A stretch of DNA of 5,007 nucleotides. It comes from Bacteroidales bacterium (GTDB lineage Bacteria > Bacteroidota > Bacteroidia > Bacteroidales > UBA12077). A program made the position numbers and the translations under genes. Each line of letters opens with the position of its first letter. The stretch's first letter is position 1. The stretch lies in NCBI GenBank assembly GCA_030600865.1, contig JAUVUS010000239.1, positions 1 through 5,007 of the forward strand, given 5' to 3'. Positions 4,388 to 5,007 of the stretch are shown in pieces. The notes below the pieces were generated by a model. It worked only from the letters and a program-made list of their open reading frames with translations, made no database searches and was not told the origin of the DNA.

Positions 4388-5007
4388 ATGAAAAACAGGA
4401 GATTACAAATTGGTATAATCACACTTACTTTCCTAAGCCTGGTGGCATTAGTTGCAATACAGGTATCTTGGATTGTTAAAGCTGCTAACATGCAGGAAAA
4501 ACAATTTAGCCATAGCGTAAATCTTGCTATGAGACATATTGTTGAAGAAATAGCTGATAACGAATCAATTTGCACAGAGGTAGTTAGCTGTATTGACAAA
4601 GGAGGCTTAACATCATGTTATGAAAGCTTGTATAATAATGTTGAATGGACCAGGGTTGATTCAATTGTAAAGTGGGCTCTCAATTATTATCATATCAATA
4701 CTGATTATGAGTTTGACATTGTTGATACCCGAAAAGATGCTGATTATAATGTTTGTAAAAAGACCTATTTTTCAGATAATCTCGAAAGTGTTCTTCTTCA
4801 AAATGCCATTGAGTTAAAAATTCGATTCCCTAAAAAAAGTGAATTTATTGCAGCACAAATTAGTCTAATGTTTATTAGTTCAATATTGTTAATTATTCTT
4901 ATAAGTATATCCTTTATAATAATTCTGAAATATTATAAAAAAGAAAAAGCACTTTACCTTAGTACCCGTGATTTTATCAATTATATTACACACGAATTTA
5001 AAACTCC
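4388..5007 (+). CDS. Membrane sensor histidine kinase, 3'-partial
   Basis: The frame is open to the window end, giving 206 complete residues. Residues about 6-30 form the first membrane helix (ending AIQVSWIVKA, a wording common in Bacteroidota kinases). Residues about 31-156 form a periplasmic sensor domain, and about 157-180 the second membrane helix. A basic linker (YYKKEK) is followed by the dimerisation/phosphoacceptor H-box DFINYITHEFKTP, with phosphorylated His202 at 4991-4993. The ATP-binding domain lies beyond the window. The protein would autophosphorylate on ATP and pass phosphate to a response regulator, probably encoded just downstream. The periplasmic domain contains Cys62, Cys68, Cys77 and Cys123 and matches no sensor family I recognise. 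The start at 4388 places the KNRR positive cluster directly before the first helix. There is no Shine-Dalgarno. Divergent from the Cys-rich gene, with a shared control region. Confidence 0.93.
   Translation, partial: MKNRRLQIGIITLTFLSLVALVAIQVSWIVKAANMQEKQFSHSVNLAMRHIVEEIADNESICTEVVSCIDKGGLTSCYESLYNNVEWTRVDSIVKWALNYYHINTDYEFDIVDTRKDADYNVCKKTYFSDNLESVLLQNAIELKIRFPKKSEFIAAQISLMFISSILLIILISISFIIILKYYKKEKALYLSTRDFINYITHEFKT

Noticed and set aside
4363..4599. Minus-strand open frame over the kinase N-terminus
   Set aside because: It lies antisense to the clearly recognisable sensor kinase and shows no domain of its own.
1..5007. CRISPR array, tRNA or rRNA gene, insertion sequence, phage attachment site or known defence system
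   Set aside because: No regularly spaced repeats, cloverleaf, transposase motifs or defence-family domains were seen on either strand; the only mobile-type protein is the NUMOD4/HNH_3 gene.

Overview
The window looks like a low-GC member of the Bacteroidota, seen at one chromosomal locus. The basis is mixed. Three or four genes carry a TAnnTTTG element (the Bacteroidota -7 promoter box) just upstream of their starts, and most starts lack a strong Shine-Dalgarno. The D-Ala-D-Ala ligase and the sensor kinase have wording typical of that phylum, and most of the DNA is AT-rich. No RNA gene, CRISPR array, IS element or recognisable defence island was found.

Layout from left to right. (1) 1-981 (+): the 3' part of an S4-domain RluD-type pseudouridine synthase. 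Its reading frame is intact except for one in-frame TAA at 238-240, where the family normally has Glu. (2) 1024-1848 (+): a secreted, probably lipid-anchored protein made almost entirely of one thrombospondin C-terminal-like domain, with a C-terminal membrane segment. It is clearly more GC-rich than its neighbours and has its own promoter box. (3) 1849-2117: a gene-free AT-rich stretch with several inverted repeats. (4) 2118-2678 (+): a free-standing NUMOD4 / HNH_3 homing-endonuclease-like protein with a C-terminal helix-turn-helix, closed by a strong terminator at 2698-2726. (5) 2919-3902 (+): ddl, D-alanine--D-alanine ligase, with all motifs intact. (6) 3943-3980: a bidirectional terminator shared by the convergent ddl and the next gene. 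(7) 4004-4246 (-): a tiny exported Lys/Glu/Cys-rich protein built on 8-residue cysteine repeats. (8) 4388 to the window end (+): the N-terminal two thirds or so of a membrane sensor histidine kinase, cut just after its H-box.

How the genes fit together. The pseudouridine synthase and ddl are, from memory, often close neighbours in Bacteroidota. If so, the thrombospondin-like gene and the NUMOD4 gene are accessory material placed between two core genes. On the right, the small Cys-rich exported protein and the sensor kinase are divergent. They share a 141-base promoter region with three direct repeats (GGTTAA / TGTTAA / TGTTAA) at helical-turn spacing, almost midway between the two predicted transcription starts. 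This suggests a response-regulator box controlling both, so that the secreted protein may be an output or a modulator of the kinase, whose periplasmic domain also carries four cysteines. This pairing is the most interesting system-level hypothesis in the window; it is inference, not proof.
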